Assembly (NCBI GenBank): GCA_001247695.2
Contig: LGRX02035038.1
Location: 1 to 62,420, forward strand
Direction: 5' to 3'
DNA: 62,420 nucleotides
Source: Cymbomonas tetramitiformis
Taxonomy: Eukaryota > Chlorophyta > Pyramimonadophyceae > Pyramimonadales > Pyramimonadaceae
In this document: piece by piece, positions 13,020-24,926 of the stretch
Numbering within the stretch: position 1 is the stretch's first letter
Layout: every line of letters begins with the position of its first letter
Program-made: the position numbers and the translations under genes
The notes under the pieces: model-generated
What the model saw: the letters and a program-made list of their open reading frames with translations, nothing else
What the model was told of the DNA's origin: nothing
Databases searched by the model: none

Positions 13020-13603
13020 CTATAACGCTGCTACCTCGAGTCCACTAAGTCTATGATGATTCCTGGCTAAGCGAGCAAAACTGCGTTTGCAAAACTTGGC
13101 TACAGACCACAAAAAGGTGTCACTTCGCAAGCTTAAGCACCCTGTAAACTCCTGTAAGACACGAAAAGGAACAATTTTGCATAACTTGTTCCTTACATTT
13201 TCGTGAGGTAGTCGTTTGGCCGTCACAGACTCTATTTCCCTGGCACGGTCCACGAGAGCTAATGCTCGGTCTCACTGCACAAAACCCCATCCCGTGAACG
13301 GAGGTCAGACATCAGAAAGCCAACTACACCTTTACTCCATCTAAGCGTAAGGCCCAGCTGCGAATTCTTGATGCACAATAAAATGGTGCTACTCAAGGAC
13401 ACCCAACACGCAAATTTTCGGAGTTCAGTACTATGTGTAATAGTCAAACGTCTGCGAGGAGAGCAAAAAGTGCTCAGCAGTTCGTGAAGGGCGCAGCTAC
13501 TGGTCGTGACCTTGTCAGGCTCGGCGAAAGTGAATGTATTGCTGTTGCCCCAGACAGGCGTCCATATAGGAAGGGCAGGAGAGTGCCCTAAGTGCCCTTC
13601 CTA
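13020..13603 (-). CDS. Two adjoining minus-strand reading frames, unrecognised gene or pseudogene
   Basis: Minus-strand frame 1 (13603 down to TAG at 13259) includes FTFAEPDKVTTSSCALHELL and FACWVSLSSTILLCIKNSQL. Frame 2 (13253 down to 13020) includes RAREIESVTAKRLPHENV. Frame 2 starts exactly where frame 1 ends, shifted. A 17-nt segment bounded by gtgaga and cattag at the junction would join them in frame if spliced; a single-base indel would also do. Composition is protein-like, but no domain is recognised. Confidence 0.35.
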
Positions 13604-15540
13604 TGGACTTTCAGACTGCGTACCTACTATCGTCGACAGTCAAGAAGTGAGAGCTTCTCTTATTTTTTATTCGGTCTGCTACTGAACCCCACTTGAGGCG
13701 CATTGTTCTCGAGAAACGCTCCGCGGGTGTTTCCTGAAAGCGCAACCGACATATGACTTGCTCAGATCAATGAGGAATTTCAGGCAGGCGCCATCAGTAC
13801 AACTTCCGTGTATGGGATAGACGGGGAGGGAGGAGGGAAAGCAATAACAAAACATTCGTCGACTTCCGAGGCTGTAAGATACAGTAGAAAATTGTGACCT
13901 GAGAGCAGCTGTAGTACTTAGAAGGTTACGCACCGCAGCTCTTTTAGCTTTCGTATTCATTTTCTTTTCCGACTTTTGTACGTCACTCTTCAGGTCAGCC
14001 ATTGTGTAGGGCCGCTGCATGAGAAGCACGGCGGTTCAGTCAGACTAAACGGAAACATAACAGTCCTCTCTACTTTCTGTTCTGATCATCGCACTGTTCC
14101 CACGGACGCCGCAGTACGTGCAATATTCAAAACGAGCAGTCCGCAACAGTTAACAGTCATATTTCAACATATTTCAAGAACACAAGGTGCAGAATATCGA
14201 CGCAGTGCGGTACGCACTTTGGAGTCGTTTGCCACAATAGGCCGCACAACTCGGGAGCATCCTGCGAAATATTGCACGCAGACGACAGCACAGTTTAGCC
14301 AAGTTCTTGACCATATGTTTTTCAGCTTTAGATCATGAATAGTTCTTCTATGTTAGCACAAGACGACAAACCCACAGGGGACACAGTGCAGGCAAAAGCT
14401 TATGAACACACCTGCGACTTGTCGACCCTTCACGTTGAAGACTGCTGAAGGTTTGGGGGAATTGAGAGGCGTACAAACTGGGAACATGACTGAAAGCCAG
14501 ATAAATATCCCAGCAGGCACAAGGGTGATCGTTTTTAGGCCCTGTTGCACTAGAAAAATGGAAACTTTAGCTTTCGAAACATAGCGTGACTCACACGTAG
14601 GCACGGGCGGGAGAGCGTTGCAAACTTGGAAGTATTCTTCCGTTCGGTCGGGTGCGATCAATCGAATGTGTCAACAGTTTGACACGCGCAAGCAAACTTC
14701 AAGATCGAGGTTACAGGTTTATACTGTAGAGCTCTAGAGAGCCTCGATGTAAAATCATTGCTGTAATACCAAAACGTTCGATCAGAATTCGATAACGAGG
14801 TGGCGATGGTGAATTGGTGAAGGCGATTTCGATTGCAAAATGCCGAATCATCATCTAGCGTTCCAGTCCCACAATCTCTCGCAAAAGATCGCAATCGTCG
14901 ATATCGATTTCTCCGCAAGAATCCAACCTCTGCTCCTCTTTCATATGCACGTGAAGTCTCTCGGAACCACGTTCAAAAAGGATATTTCTTACTCGCCTGG
15001 AAATATCTCCAACTCGGTTAAAATCTTAAATTATCACGATCCAGAATCTGCAATCTTGAATATCAAAACTATCTCTGTCACATCAGAGATCAGTTATGTG
15101 ACACACCTACCCTACGGACCCCCCTACGCTACCCTAGCTACCCAATAATCACACCTGTAAAGCAAGATGCATGTCACGGATAGGGTATCGGAGAGCACTA
15201 ATAATCAAGAATTATTAGTGCAAATAGTAATGGGCAAAATGGACCCGCTACGCAATATCGGAATGAAATGAACATAAATTAATGCCAATGAGGTGGACGG
15301 GCGGGATGATACCCTTCCCGAAAACAGATCAAGTGTCGGAGCAGAACTCCGCTACAGAGTCGTTCCCTACCTTATACGGTTGGTACAACAGTCTGCATTG
15401 ACCCGGGCCCTTCGGTCCGGTACCTCTCGCTCCGCTCGCTGCACTGTGACACATAACATCCAATTATATGATGACATCGATCGAACATCGATACCCGCGA
15501 CTCGCGATCGCGATGCGTGCGACATCGTAGTTGCTAGCAT
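13604..15540. other. Ambiguous region with short frames on both strands
   Basis: Frames of 60-120 codons exist on both strands (13679-14029 minus, 13976-14338 plus, 14353-14661 minus, 14840-15148 plus). None has a phase-consistent pair of splice sites that I could confirm. A small hairpin lies at about 13560-13606 (ataggaagggca ... tgcccttcctat). Confidence 0.4.
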
Positions 15541-15544
15541 GGGG

Positions 15545-15568
15545 AGTAAGTAAGTAAGTAAGTAAGTA
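15545..15568. repeat. (TAAG)n microsatellite
   Basis: About six uninterrupted copies of the tetranucleotide. Confidence 0.9.
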
Positions 15569-15769
15569 CTGTAACTAGTAGTAGCGTAGCAGGGGAGGGA
15601 AACCGAATTTCTTACTTGCTTGTGATCGGGAGTTTTCACTTTTAAGTGGCTACTATCCGCGCGACTAGTCCATCCCCAAGGACTAGGCGGAGATGAATAT
15701 TACGGCCGCATTATTGGGCCATAGGCTCGTTATCGTAGGACGTTAAATTTCAAAAATATTGCCCTGTAT

Positions 15770-16230
15770 AAATCGTTTGGGGGGGGGCTTTGGGCCTTTG
15801 GACCCGAGAGGTGGGGGGAGGGGGGGCTTTGGTCTTGTGGTTCGAGTTCGAGGTAAAATATGGTAGTATTATAAAAAATCGCGCCTGCGGCCCATCGCGT
15901 GTCAAGCGATGGCGTGGACCACCCGCATCTCGCACCCCCTTGTTGACTTCACCGCGCGTATGATCGGTGGTATTGAGTTGGAGCACTCCCACCCTCCCGC
16001 CCACGCGTGCGGAATTGTGTGTGGGGGCGTGCACGGTGGCGCGGGGCGCTGGCGCGGATTTTTATCGTGATTCATACAAAAATGCAGCCCCACGGGGGCT
16101 TTAGGGCTTTTCAATCGTTTTGGTTTAGGTTAGGGGGGTTGGGCCTTGAGGCCCGTGAAAGGTGGGGAAGGGGGGGGCTTTCGGCCTTCTCGCGGGAAAA
16201 AGGCGGGGTGGGGGTGGGGCTTTAGGCTTG
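15770..16230. repeat. G-rich tracts, two related blocks
   Basis: Two blocks (about 15775-15845 and 16125-16225) share runs of G separated by gcttt/gggcctt, with a ggcccgtgaaaggtgggg / ggacccgagaggtgggg motif. Multiple runs of four or more G on the plus strand could form G-quadruplexes. Confidence 0.6.
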
Positions 16231-16598
16231 ACGTCCGAACCCCCAATCTACATTCTTTTTGAAATTCAATATCCTATTAGAGTGCAGGTTCGGAGACCCG
16301 CCAGCGGCGGATTGGAGCCGTGCACGCCGGCATCCAAGTAACCAAGTCTGAGTGGTATTGAAAGTTTTAGGCCACATTGATAGTTTTTTGATAGGCAGAA
16401 TTGTATATCAATCGATAACAATAGGTGTTAAGTAGGTATCGATCAATATCGATCAAGGCCCGGTATCGGACTTATTCGGAGGTATCGATATTTTTCGATA
16501 AGTCAAGATTTGTTCTCGACAGATACCGCGGCTGGGAATTGTCGACAGATAACGATAAACCAACACAGATTATCGACAGATAACGATAAATCAAAATG

Positions 16599-16765
16599 TT
16601 GAATATATCAGCTGGACTGTATATTCGGTGAGACTGATAATCAGAATAGATAACCGCTGAGAATACTCAGTCTTCCCGTTATATGTTCGGGGTCTAGGGT
16701 TCCAGGACCGGTGACAGTCATACACCCTAACTATAGGAATGACAGTCTGGGCGTCACTTCCAGCA
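16599..16765 (+). repeat. Left long inverted repeat of a nested element
   Basis: Begins ttgaatatatcagct and contains cttcccgttatatgttcggg followed by gtctagggttc, ending cttccagca. It is an imperfect reverse complement of 22049-22238. Together they bracket the LTR element and about 1.6 kb of other sequence, consistent with terminal inverted repeats of an older DNA transposon. Confidence 0.7.
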
Positions 16766-16826
16766 CACCTCCTAGGGTGGTGACTGGCAAACTAGGTGGT
16801 GGACGGAACTGAAACAAACACCTACT

Positions 16827-17073
16827 TGTTGGAATCTGTATAGGGAGCCCTGACTGGGAGTCCCTATGACAGACCCCTAGGCCAACACTGGATTGCTGAC
16901 TGATCGCGAGGCTTGTGTTGTGACACACGCTGTGTCACAGGTAGGCTAGACTCCGTTACCGTTGCGAGACCGTTCGGGGTATATCTAGCTTAGGGTTTAT
17001 ATTATTAATAAGGGAGTTTATCCAGACACAGTTCGAGGCCCTCTGTTATCTTGTGAACTAGGATATTCCGGTA
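16827..17073 (+). repeat. 5' LTR
   Basis: 247 bp. It differs from the 3' LTR by a 3-bp insertion (attattaataaggg versus attattaaggg) and a few substitutions. It contains a palindromic tgtgacacac...tgtgtcacagg segment. Confidence 0.82.
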
Positions 17074-17717
17074 GGTCGTGGCCCCATCCACGCTATATTC
17101 CACATTGCTTTTGGCCATGATTGGCTAAAACAGCCGCTTTGGTAGGTGGTGCGCACCGGCGCGTTTGGGTGCGCGTGGGAAATTTGGGATGAGCAGCTTC
17201 TGAGTATTTGATCGGCGGCTATGGGGGTTCGACCTGGATCGGACTTTGTCGACGCAATGTCCTTGTACGGTTTTCTTTTTGCCTTGATCCAACAATCTAC
17301 CGTTTCTTGGGCTAGTGACTGTAGCACCTTCGACCTCGACCTGCCACCCCTCCACTCACCCGGCCATGGCTGCTTCTCCATCTTCTAGAGTTTTTTGCTT
17401 AGCACCTAGCTTTTTCTCTAGATGTCACCCTGCTGAAAAGTGGGTTGAGCCCCTTTGTGGGCGCGCTATAGTAGAGGGAGTAGCCCCTGGTGTTTTCACT
17501 AGCCTGCTTTGCAGGGATGCCGCACTCTCAGGACTTTGTCCCCTTTGCTAGCGTAAATGTTTTATTATTATTATTATTATTCGACCTCGACTTCGTCTTC
17601 TAGTGCCCCTCGTTGCCATGGTTTTACCGCTCTTCGCGTGGCTGTGTACTCGCATTCTCCCCGCGCCGCTACCCTTACGCGCCCCAGCGTACCACCTCCC
17701 ATCAGGCTCTCTACGTG

Positions 17718-19150
17718 ATGGTTTCTACGAGATCCAAAAGGTCCCTTATGAGGGACTCCGACATCGATGCCTCTCTGAGGCTGACCGACGCGGTGCGCAA
17801 CACGCCGACGGTCAGAACCCCGACTTTTGCGTATCCCGCACCTACTTCCAACGAGGACGCCGACGTTGCCACCAGGAAGTATTTGCATGAGCAGTCCAAG
17901 CTCGTTGACGAGATCTACAAGCAGCGGCTGCATCGGTCTTGGGCCAAGGGTATCCGCGAGGATATCCTTGGGGACAAGAAGCATTATTTCAGCGGCACGG
18001 CTGACGCGAACCTGCTCTCCGACATGGTAGTGCAGCTTCGTACGGAGTTCGCGTCCGCTGGACTGGAGCTGGCCTCGTTCGATCTGGACGAGCCTATGGC
18101 TCTAGTGGTGAGCAAGGTCAACGGCTTGCTCTACGACGTGCTCCAGCTGGTCATCGAGAAACACAGCAACGCCCACGTCTGGCTTACGGGGACGGACGCG
18201 TCTGCTGACCGAGATGGACGGCGTGCTCTGGTGGACATCATCAAGCGCTGCGTTCCTGTGGCGTTGCGGGAGTCTTTCCAGCAAGAGCATGCGGCTCTCA
18301 GCTATCCCGCCAACGTTGACCCGCAACCCGTTCTGGCTCGGGAGCAGCGGTTGGTGCGGGACAACAAGGCAGCTGATTGGACGCCCACCGAAGCCACCAG
18401 GAAGCTCAGCTTGTACACCCGGCTTGACCCGGTGTTCTACGCCGCGGTTAAGGTGCGCTATCCCATGGTGGCCGATCTTGCGACGGTTTCCCTCGGTGCC
18501 CTTCGCTCTCTGGTGGTTGAGATTTACCAGGCATGGGCGGCGACGGAGGCCGGAAAGGCTGCCCTGGCCAGCCCCTCTTCTGGTGGCGCGTCGGCTTTGC
18601 TCTCCAGCGACGAGCACCAGGTGCTCCTCGGCAAGATCCAGGAGTTGGCTGAGCTGGTGCAGCGGCAGTGCGGGGCGGCTCAGCCGGTGGTGCAGCGGCA
18701 GCGGGATCCGCCGCAGCGGCAGCACGGGCAGCGGCCGCCGCAGGGACGCCAGCCGCAGCGGCAAGGGCAGCCCCAGCGGGGCTTTCGCATGGGTGTGAGC
18801 AACCCACCCGCCGTGGGCTTCGATCGCGACGAGCAGCGGGCGAAACCGCTCTGTACTCGCTGCAAGAAATCCGGTAAGGACCTTTACCACTTCTACCGCG
18901 ACTGCCCTCTTGGCGGTCGCCAACATTCCCCTGGCACGGCCGCAGCTTTCTGCATTCCCATCGACGACGAGGATGCGGAGGGTGTGCACGCCCTCGCCAT
19001 GTGTGCCGTGTTCCAGGAGGCAGCGGATGAGGGGGCGGACGCCTTTGCCCGTGCGGCGACGGTGTACGGCCCGCCAGCGGTGCTTTACGGGGGCGTTGTG
19101 GGGGGCATTGACGTGTCCGCCTACGGCTTCTCCGTGGGCGCGGTACCACC
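17718..19150 (+). CDS. Gag-like protein with CCHC zinc knuckle
   Basis: The first ATG of the long frame is at 17718 (MVSTRSKRSLMRD); the frame itself is open from 17613. The N-terminal ~350 residues are mostly helical, as in retroelement capsids. A Gln/Arg/Pro-rich linker follows, then a zinc knuckle of form C-x2-C-x9-H-x4-C (CTRCKKSGKDLYHFYRDC) encoded near 18856. After about 19150 this frame turns into Arg/Ser/Thr-rich nonsense, while the -1 frame becomes protein-like. Either a programmed -1 frameshift or an indel separates the two parts. Expected role: packaging of the element's RNA. Confidence 0.7.
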
Positions 19151-20179
19151 AGTGACGGGACACCCGGTGAGGACATCCTCCAACGGCTGGACGACCTCGC
19201 GGCGGAGGTCAACGCGGCCGTTGAGCCTAAGGTACACTACACTCACGCTTCCTTCCTACCGTTTGGGGGCGTTGACGCGCAGGCTTCGGCTTTGGTGTGT
19301 GACCCTGCCGAGGCAGGTGACACGCCGGAGAAGCAGGTTCCGGCAGGTGGTGCGGCGGCATCGGCATCCGCCGTGCCGGCCCCTGCTATGCCTGTCTTGG
19401 AGGACGAGGAGGAGCTCCTGAAGCTCTACGGCTACGGCGAGCCCGTGTCCCTTCAATCGGCACGGGTGACCACTACGGCGAGCACGGACGGTGAGTTCAA
19501 GGGCATTGTGGAGAATGTCAACCACGCCGCGGTTATGCCGGTCGACCTGACTGGCTACGACACGGATGATTACGAGGACCTCGCCGACGGTAGCTTCAAG
19601 CTGAGACCGCAGGCTGTCTTGGCGGATCACGCGCGCCAGCCGCGGGCTCCTGCCATCTCGGCGAGTCATGCGTCGGAGCCCGCAGCCCACGCACCTCTTT
19701 CTGGTGGTGCCGTTGGGGATTGGTGTGACGGTGCTCACCGCACCTCTGGTTGCGGCAAGCCACCATGGGGCTTCCCCGCTCAGCCGGGTATGTGGGGGAT
19801 GCCCTTCCTTCTTTCCTTCATTCTCTTGATTTCAGTCATGGGAGTGGGAGCTGCCACCTTCACGGTGGCCAACGAAACCGACCTTCTGCAGGTGTCGGAT
19901 GAGGAGGCACCGCTTGTTACGGTGCCGTGTGCTATTCCACCTCGTCTCCACCGGCGGGAGCAGAGGCGGCAGGGCCTCTATATGGCTCCGGTGCCGTGGC
20001 ATCCCGGGCCGCCGCCGCCTGCCGTGCTATTTGAGGACGGTCCTCCGCTGTCGCCGGCATCGTCTTCAGATGACGAGGCCCCCCCGGTCGGGCAGCACTT
20101 GGCAGCACCCCGGTGCGGTGCAGCCTCCCGTGATCGACGGGTCAGCAACACCGACTCCGTCAAATTCTCTGGCGAATGA
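19122..20179 (+). CDS. Second frame of the LTR element, acidic with a membrane segment
   Basis: It is open in the -1 frame relative to gag and has no initiator of its own near the overlap, so it probably continues Gag by frameshift. The sequence is rich in Asp, Glu, Ala and Pro, e.g. LEDEEELLKLYGYGEP. One strongly hydrophobic stretch (FLLSFILLISVMGVGAATF, about 19805-19861) looks like a transmembrane helix. No aspartic protease motif (D-T/S-G) in a credible context and no pol domains are visible. Function unknown. Confidence 0.5.
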
Positions 20180-20627
20180 TTTTTCAGTGATCGACACCTT
20201 ACACTTTGGCCGCCCCGTATTGCTCCGCCGTGCTACTGCGGGCTACTACGGTGAACGATGTGGTGAAGGTGCTCCTCTGAACTTTGACCCCGAGTAGATC
20301 TCCTTCTGGCTCTGGCAGTGCACCACTTTATGGTGGTGTACTGAGATGTACTTTGACCTCAACACGGTCTTCAATCTGGTTTGATTTACTTTGACAACTT
20401 TATATTCTTCAATCTGACTTGCTGGTGCAGACTCTTTCAGTAGTTTAGCAGGACACTCAATTGCCTGTATGCTTTTGCTCTTGTACTAGCTAGAGGGTAC
20501 GTTCCAATTTGTGTATCAGAATAGCACAGTTGGATTAGCAGTTAGGACCTGTCACCCTGGCTTCTACCCTAGCAACTTACACTTCTGACTCTCCTAGCCA
20601 GTCACCACCCACAGTGTTGGGGTGGTG

Positions 20628-20871
20628 TGCTGGAATCTGTATAGGGAGCCCTGACTGGGAGTCCCTATGACACACCCCTAGGCCAACACTGGACTGCTTA
20701 CTGATCGGTAGGCTCGTGCTGTGACACACGTTGTGTCACAGGTAGGCTAGACTCCGTTACCGTTGCGAGACCGTTCGGGGTATATCTAGCTTAGGGTTTA
20801 TATTATTAAGGGAGTTTATCCAGACACAGTTCGAGACCCTCTGTTATCTCGTGAACTAGGATATTCCGGTA
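20628..20871 (+). repeat. 3' LTR
   Basis: 244 bp, starting tgctggaatc and ending ccggta, directly followed by the target duplication ctact. Confidence 0.82.
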
Positions 20872-21066
20872 CTACTCAGCTTCGGTGGAAATAAGCATCC
20901 TACAGGAGAACCTGTCCTTTCTGGCAGGGTAACTCCTGAAACTAGCAGTCAGTGAGGCATACTGCAGAATGCATATACAATTAAAACCCTAAATCAAGCC
21001 CATTTTGGGGCAACCTGAACCAAAAACATCACAATCTGGAGGCGGGCTAATCCAATTCCGTCAACT

Positions 21067-21471
21067 CTAGCCACGTCGAGAGTGCCTGGGAGAGCCGGTG
21101 CCTCTGTTACAACGCCCAGGAGAGCTGGTACTAGTGTTTGGCAAATCATGCGTAGAGCAAAATGAGAAAGTTGAGAAAGTGCCGATGTTCCTGTAGTCAG
21201 TTGCACCGGGTGCAACCAGCCGGGTCTTGTGCTCGATTGATGAAGAAGGTGCATCCTCGTCCAGGCGGCGATAGTCCGCGAAGGGTCGACCTGTGTGATC
21301 TTGATGACCAGAAGTAAGGTCTGCGGTGCCCTGGAAGGGCCCGCCGGAATCCAGAAGCATCTTGGCGATCTCCAACAACACCCGTTTCCCATCAAACGGA
21401 TGTGCCGCCGCCGAAGACTCCATCCAGTCTGCCGCGGGCGACACCGGAGCGATGATGTATGCCAGCGTCAA
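21067..21471 (-). CDS. Unrecognised reading frame inside the inverted-repeat element
   Basis: 134 codons on the minus strand. The N-terminal half is protein-like (PFDGKRVLLEIAKMLLDSGG) and the C-terminal half is Ser/Thr/Arg-rich. It lies between the 3' LTR and the right inverted repeat, so it may be cargo or a remnant of the host element into which the LTR element jumped. No catalytic motif was seen. Confidence 0.3.
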   Translation of the reverse strand: MTLAYIIAPVSPAADWMESSAAAHPFDGKRVLLEIAKMLLDSGGPFQGTADLTSGHQDHTGRPFADYRRLDEDAPSSSIEHKTRLVAPGATDYRNIGTFSTFSFCSTHDLPNTSTSSPGRCNRGTGSPRHSRRG

Positions 21472-22048
21472 TTCCTTATGTTAAGATTGCCGAAAGCATG
21501 CCAGCCAGCGAGCGCCTTCCTTATTTTGGACCTCTTCCTTATTTTTTTGGGTCCAGCCAGCCAAATCACTAAAATCGTGACCCCACCCCCCCCAAAACGC
21601 TGGCTGATTCCTTAACGGTGAATTCCTTAATACTGAGTGTACGTGATATCGGGGGGTTATACAGTTTAAAGCCGTATTTACACTTTACAGGGTGTTCATG
21701 GAAGCCATGAGGGAATGTTCCAAGGTACCCTCCTTTAAGCTCTTTCACAGGTTGATATGCATCCTACCACATGCACTAAAACACCTTTCTACACCCGCCG
21801 AGCTAGCAGGCACCCCCCAAAACTGGCGCACCATCTTACTTATGTTGATATGAAATTGGCTCCCAGGTGTCAGGTGAGTCGTCCAATCCCTCCCAGTTGA
21901 CAAGCCACTATAATTTGCCGTAGGAGGTCCTCTCGGCCTTCACCTCTCGCACAACGTATTGTATTGAATTGGCAGCCGGTGCAACGGCTGACAGTGTGGC
22001 TGGCGTGTTGGCAAATCTCGCATCCTCGGAATCAAATATTGTCGCTAA

Positions 22049-22238
22049 TGCTGGAAGTGACACCCTGACTGTCTCAAACTGTCATTCTTGTAGTTAGGGT
22101 GTATGATTGTCATCGGTCCCTGAACCCTAGACCCCGAACATATAACGGGAAGTATGCGATTCTTTAAGAGACTCCTTTTAGTTGTTATATATTCTGATTA
22201 TCTCGACATTGGATGTACAGTCTAGCTGATATATTCAA
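22049..22238 (-). repeat. Right long inverted repeat
   Basis: Imperfect reverse complement of 16599-16765. It begins tgctggaag and ends agctgatatattcaa, sharing ccccgaacatataacgggaag with the left arm. Confidence 0.7.
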
Positions 22239-22338
22239 TAGGTTATGGGCCCATCACGCTTCCACTGCGCTCTGCGGCGTGACGCCATGGTAGCGTTCGA
22301 TTTGGTGGAAGCAACCATGATGGAGAAGGACTACAGGG

Positions 22339-22581
22339 CAGGGCTCTATATCGGTTTGTTTTTTCAGTATCGATATAATCCGATATCCGAAAAACGGTAT
22401 CGATAATCGGCACAATCGATAAATAATCGATTGTTTGGGCATTTACGCACATTTTGTTATAACTTAATTATGGAACACTGAAACCTAACCAATCGATAGT
22501 TTGATATTGCAATCCGATAATTGGCGATAAATACGATATATCGATAGTATCGGTTATCGGAAATATCGATATAGAGCCGTG
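22339..22581. mobile_element. hAT-type MITE with perfect 8-bp TSD
   Basis: 243 bp. The ends are inverted: CAGGGCTCTATATCG on the left and CACGGCTCTATATCG reading inward from the right. The direct repeat ctacaggg is present at 22331-22338 and 22582-22589. An 8-bp duplication and CAGGG termini are the signature of the hAT superfamily. The interior is rich in tatcgata words. No coding capacity. Confidence 0.85.
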
Positions 22582-22985
22582 CTACAGGGGCGGAGTGAGG
22601 CAAAGAAAGCGATAGAAATGGCATAAGCGGGTGGCCAAGAAATGTGCGGGTCGTCGATATAGCAACCGAAGGGAATCACAGAAGTCCAGGAAGTCGTGCC
22701 GTATACGCGTATAGGCGGCCGATACGCAGCGGTGTGGGATCCAACCAGAAGACGTAAACGAATCCAACGTAAAATCCCGTAAAAAATGCGCCCCAAGGTA
22801 CCGCGACTTGCCGTAAATCAACCCTCAGCAATTAGGCCATAACCGTGACTGCCAACACTCTCACAAACGGAGCGCCTCACTCCATCCCAAGCGTCCGGAC
22901 TTAGCCACGCATAGCGGCAATCCCGCAGTGGCTAAATAAAGCGTAAGTGGGGCCAAACCTGCTAGATATATGGTTGGGCAGTAAT

Positions 22986-22987
22986 AT

Positions 22988-23018
<31 letters not shown>
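22986..23018. repeat. (TA)n microsatellite
   Basis: Run of about 11 ta dinucleotides continuing into tacatatacatata. Confidence 0.9.
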
Positions 23019-23329
23019 AGTCGTATAAACCCTGCGATAGAGGGTTTCGGAATCAGAACAGTAAAAAGTCTCTCGATATAAAGAAAGAGTCTACATAAAT
23101 ACCGCTAAGTTGGGTTCACACCTACGGGTGACTACGGTCACCCAGCCTACCATAGGATGTGACAAGTGACAGTTGTGTGTCACAATGTCATATCCAGCAC
23201 ACCCTGGCCTATGAGTGCATACCCCCAAATCTACACTTACGTTTGTGTCAAAGTTGAGTAGGCATTTGTTCATTGTTTGGTGTTTCGACCACCTAGCTCG
23301 GGTCCCCACACTTGGTGGTGTGCTGGAAG

Positions 23330-23578
23330 CAAGGCTTTACATACGTTTGTTTTTTTGGTATCGAGACAACCCGATATCTGAAAAACGTTATCGATAATTA
23401 TCACGATCGATGCATAATTGATTGTTTGGGCATTTATACGCAATTTGTTATAAATTAAATATGCAGGAACCGTTAAACCTACAATCGATAGTTTGATAAT
23501 GCATTCCGATAATCGGCAATAATAAATGTGATATATCGGTAGTATCGGTTGTGAGGAACGTATCGATACAGAGCCTTG
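23330..23578. mobile_element. Second copy of the hAT-type MITE
   Basis: 249 bp, same orientation and same internal words as the copy at 22339 (gattgtttgggcattta, aatcgatagtttgata). The ends are CAAGGCTTTACATAC and, inward from the right, CAAGGCTCTGTATCG. The flanking octamers gctggaag and actagaag match at 6 of 8 positions, so this copy is older. Confidence 0.75.
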
Positions 23579-24812
23579 ACTAGAAGTGACACGGTGACCA
23601 ACAAAACTGTCACCGGTCACCTCCTATAGTAGTCAGTGTGACCGTCACCTGTAGATGAAGTTATGATGACCAATAAACCAAATAGCAACGATCTAACTTT
23701 CAAAAGTAGCCATTGATCAACGATGAGCATTGTTGGCACAACCAACAAAGGGGCGTCGCTGCCAAGCCAAGCACAGAAAGCCACCATGCAAACAACATCG
23801 CGATTGCCATTCAGGGCTCACCAACGAAGCCAAGGACGTGCCAATATCTACATTAAATTTATACGTACGTACCTAGAGCGAGCTGCATTTTCGCACGTTT
23901 GAATGCAGAGAAAGAAAGCCATACCAGCAAACGGTGAAAAATAAAGGTAACAGGTTTCCCAAAGAGGCATTCATTCAGCGCACAAACGTATGCACCGGGC
24001 AAGCTGTTGCACCGCGGAGAAACGTTCTGGGGAGAGTGAATGTTTGTCGAGAGGTCATAATTTACTGTCTTTCGTTTCGGCTCAGTCTCGCGAAAAATGG
24101 TAGGGAGTTGGCTTTCGCTGCTCGCCCTTTCATTTCTCGATTGTCATTCTCGATTCTCGATTCTCACCATTCTGCCAATCTGCCCTCTAATTATGGTTGA
24201 TGACATGTGATCGGATGGCAGCCATGCGATGGCGTGGTATGGCGACACGCTGACATGCCATGACACCGCGCACGGTACAACCGGGGAAGGTTGAGTAGTA
24301 TTCTACGTTCGATTATGATCGGATAGTGTTTTACAATTCAATCTCAGTGAGGCGGGTCGGAGGGGAGCTCTACATACAATAGTGAGCTAGTGACACATTT
24401 ACACGGACATATAGTCACGATATCTAGATCTCTGAGACGATCTCATGTGTTCAGTTTTGGCTGGCTACGGTGTGTCGCTAACGTTGTGCATACATGCAAA
24501 TGTATAGAAGGTTACGTTTACACACATCGTATCGTATATGGATTTTCTGAAATGCGAGTTTCATATATATATATGAGAATTGTCCGGTTTCCTAGCACTA
24601 ACCTTTATGAAAAAATGCACGTCGTATGCTCGACAATTTTTCAGTAAGATATTGACATGTTGCCTTATGGTAGAACAACCACATTTAATATGTTCCAAGT
24701 CGTGAAGGTTAGGTGGGCATAAGCCAGTTTATTACCGTATGCAATTATTCACAACGATATTCGTATATTGCCAATATCATCCAGTGTAGATGTTTTTAAT
24801 GCTTTTGTGCAG

Positions 24813-24926
24813 TGTGCACATGTCGTCACAGGAGAACATGAGGTCTGAAGTAGCCATTCCGAAGGATGGCTCCTCGAATGCTATAGTTGACCATATGACA
24901 CCAACTACACGACATGATGGCGACAG
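24813..24926 (+). CDS. Putative exon, unrecognised
   Basis: Acceptor cttttgtgcag and donor gtatat bound an open 114-nt segment. An alternative acceptor (cgtcacag) starts at 24832. The peptide includes MSSQENMRSEVAIPKDG. It may belong with the exon at 25368, both being on the plus strand, but the phases were not resolved. Confidence 0.35.

Larger units (their letters stand above)
16827..20871 (+). mobile_element. GAG-only LTR retrotransposon (4045 bp) with 5-bp TSD
   Basis: Direct repeats of 247 bp (16827-17073) and 244 bp (20628-20871) flank a gag-like gene. The element starts TGTTGGAATC (TGCTGGAATC in the right copy), a common Copia-style LTR start, and ends ccggta. The 5 bp before it (ctact, 16822-16826) are repeated directly after it (ctact, 20872-20876), a perfect target site duplication. 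A G-rich possible polypurine tract (gttggggtggtg) precedes the right LTR. No protease, integrase or RT was seen, so it resembles non-autonomous TR-GAG elements that need a partner in trans. Confidence 0.82.

Noticed and set aside
18102..19212. 353- and 254-codon minus-strand frames opposite gag
   Set aside because: They are antisense shadows of the GC-rich gag gene, with Arg/Pro/Ala-biased content and no motif.
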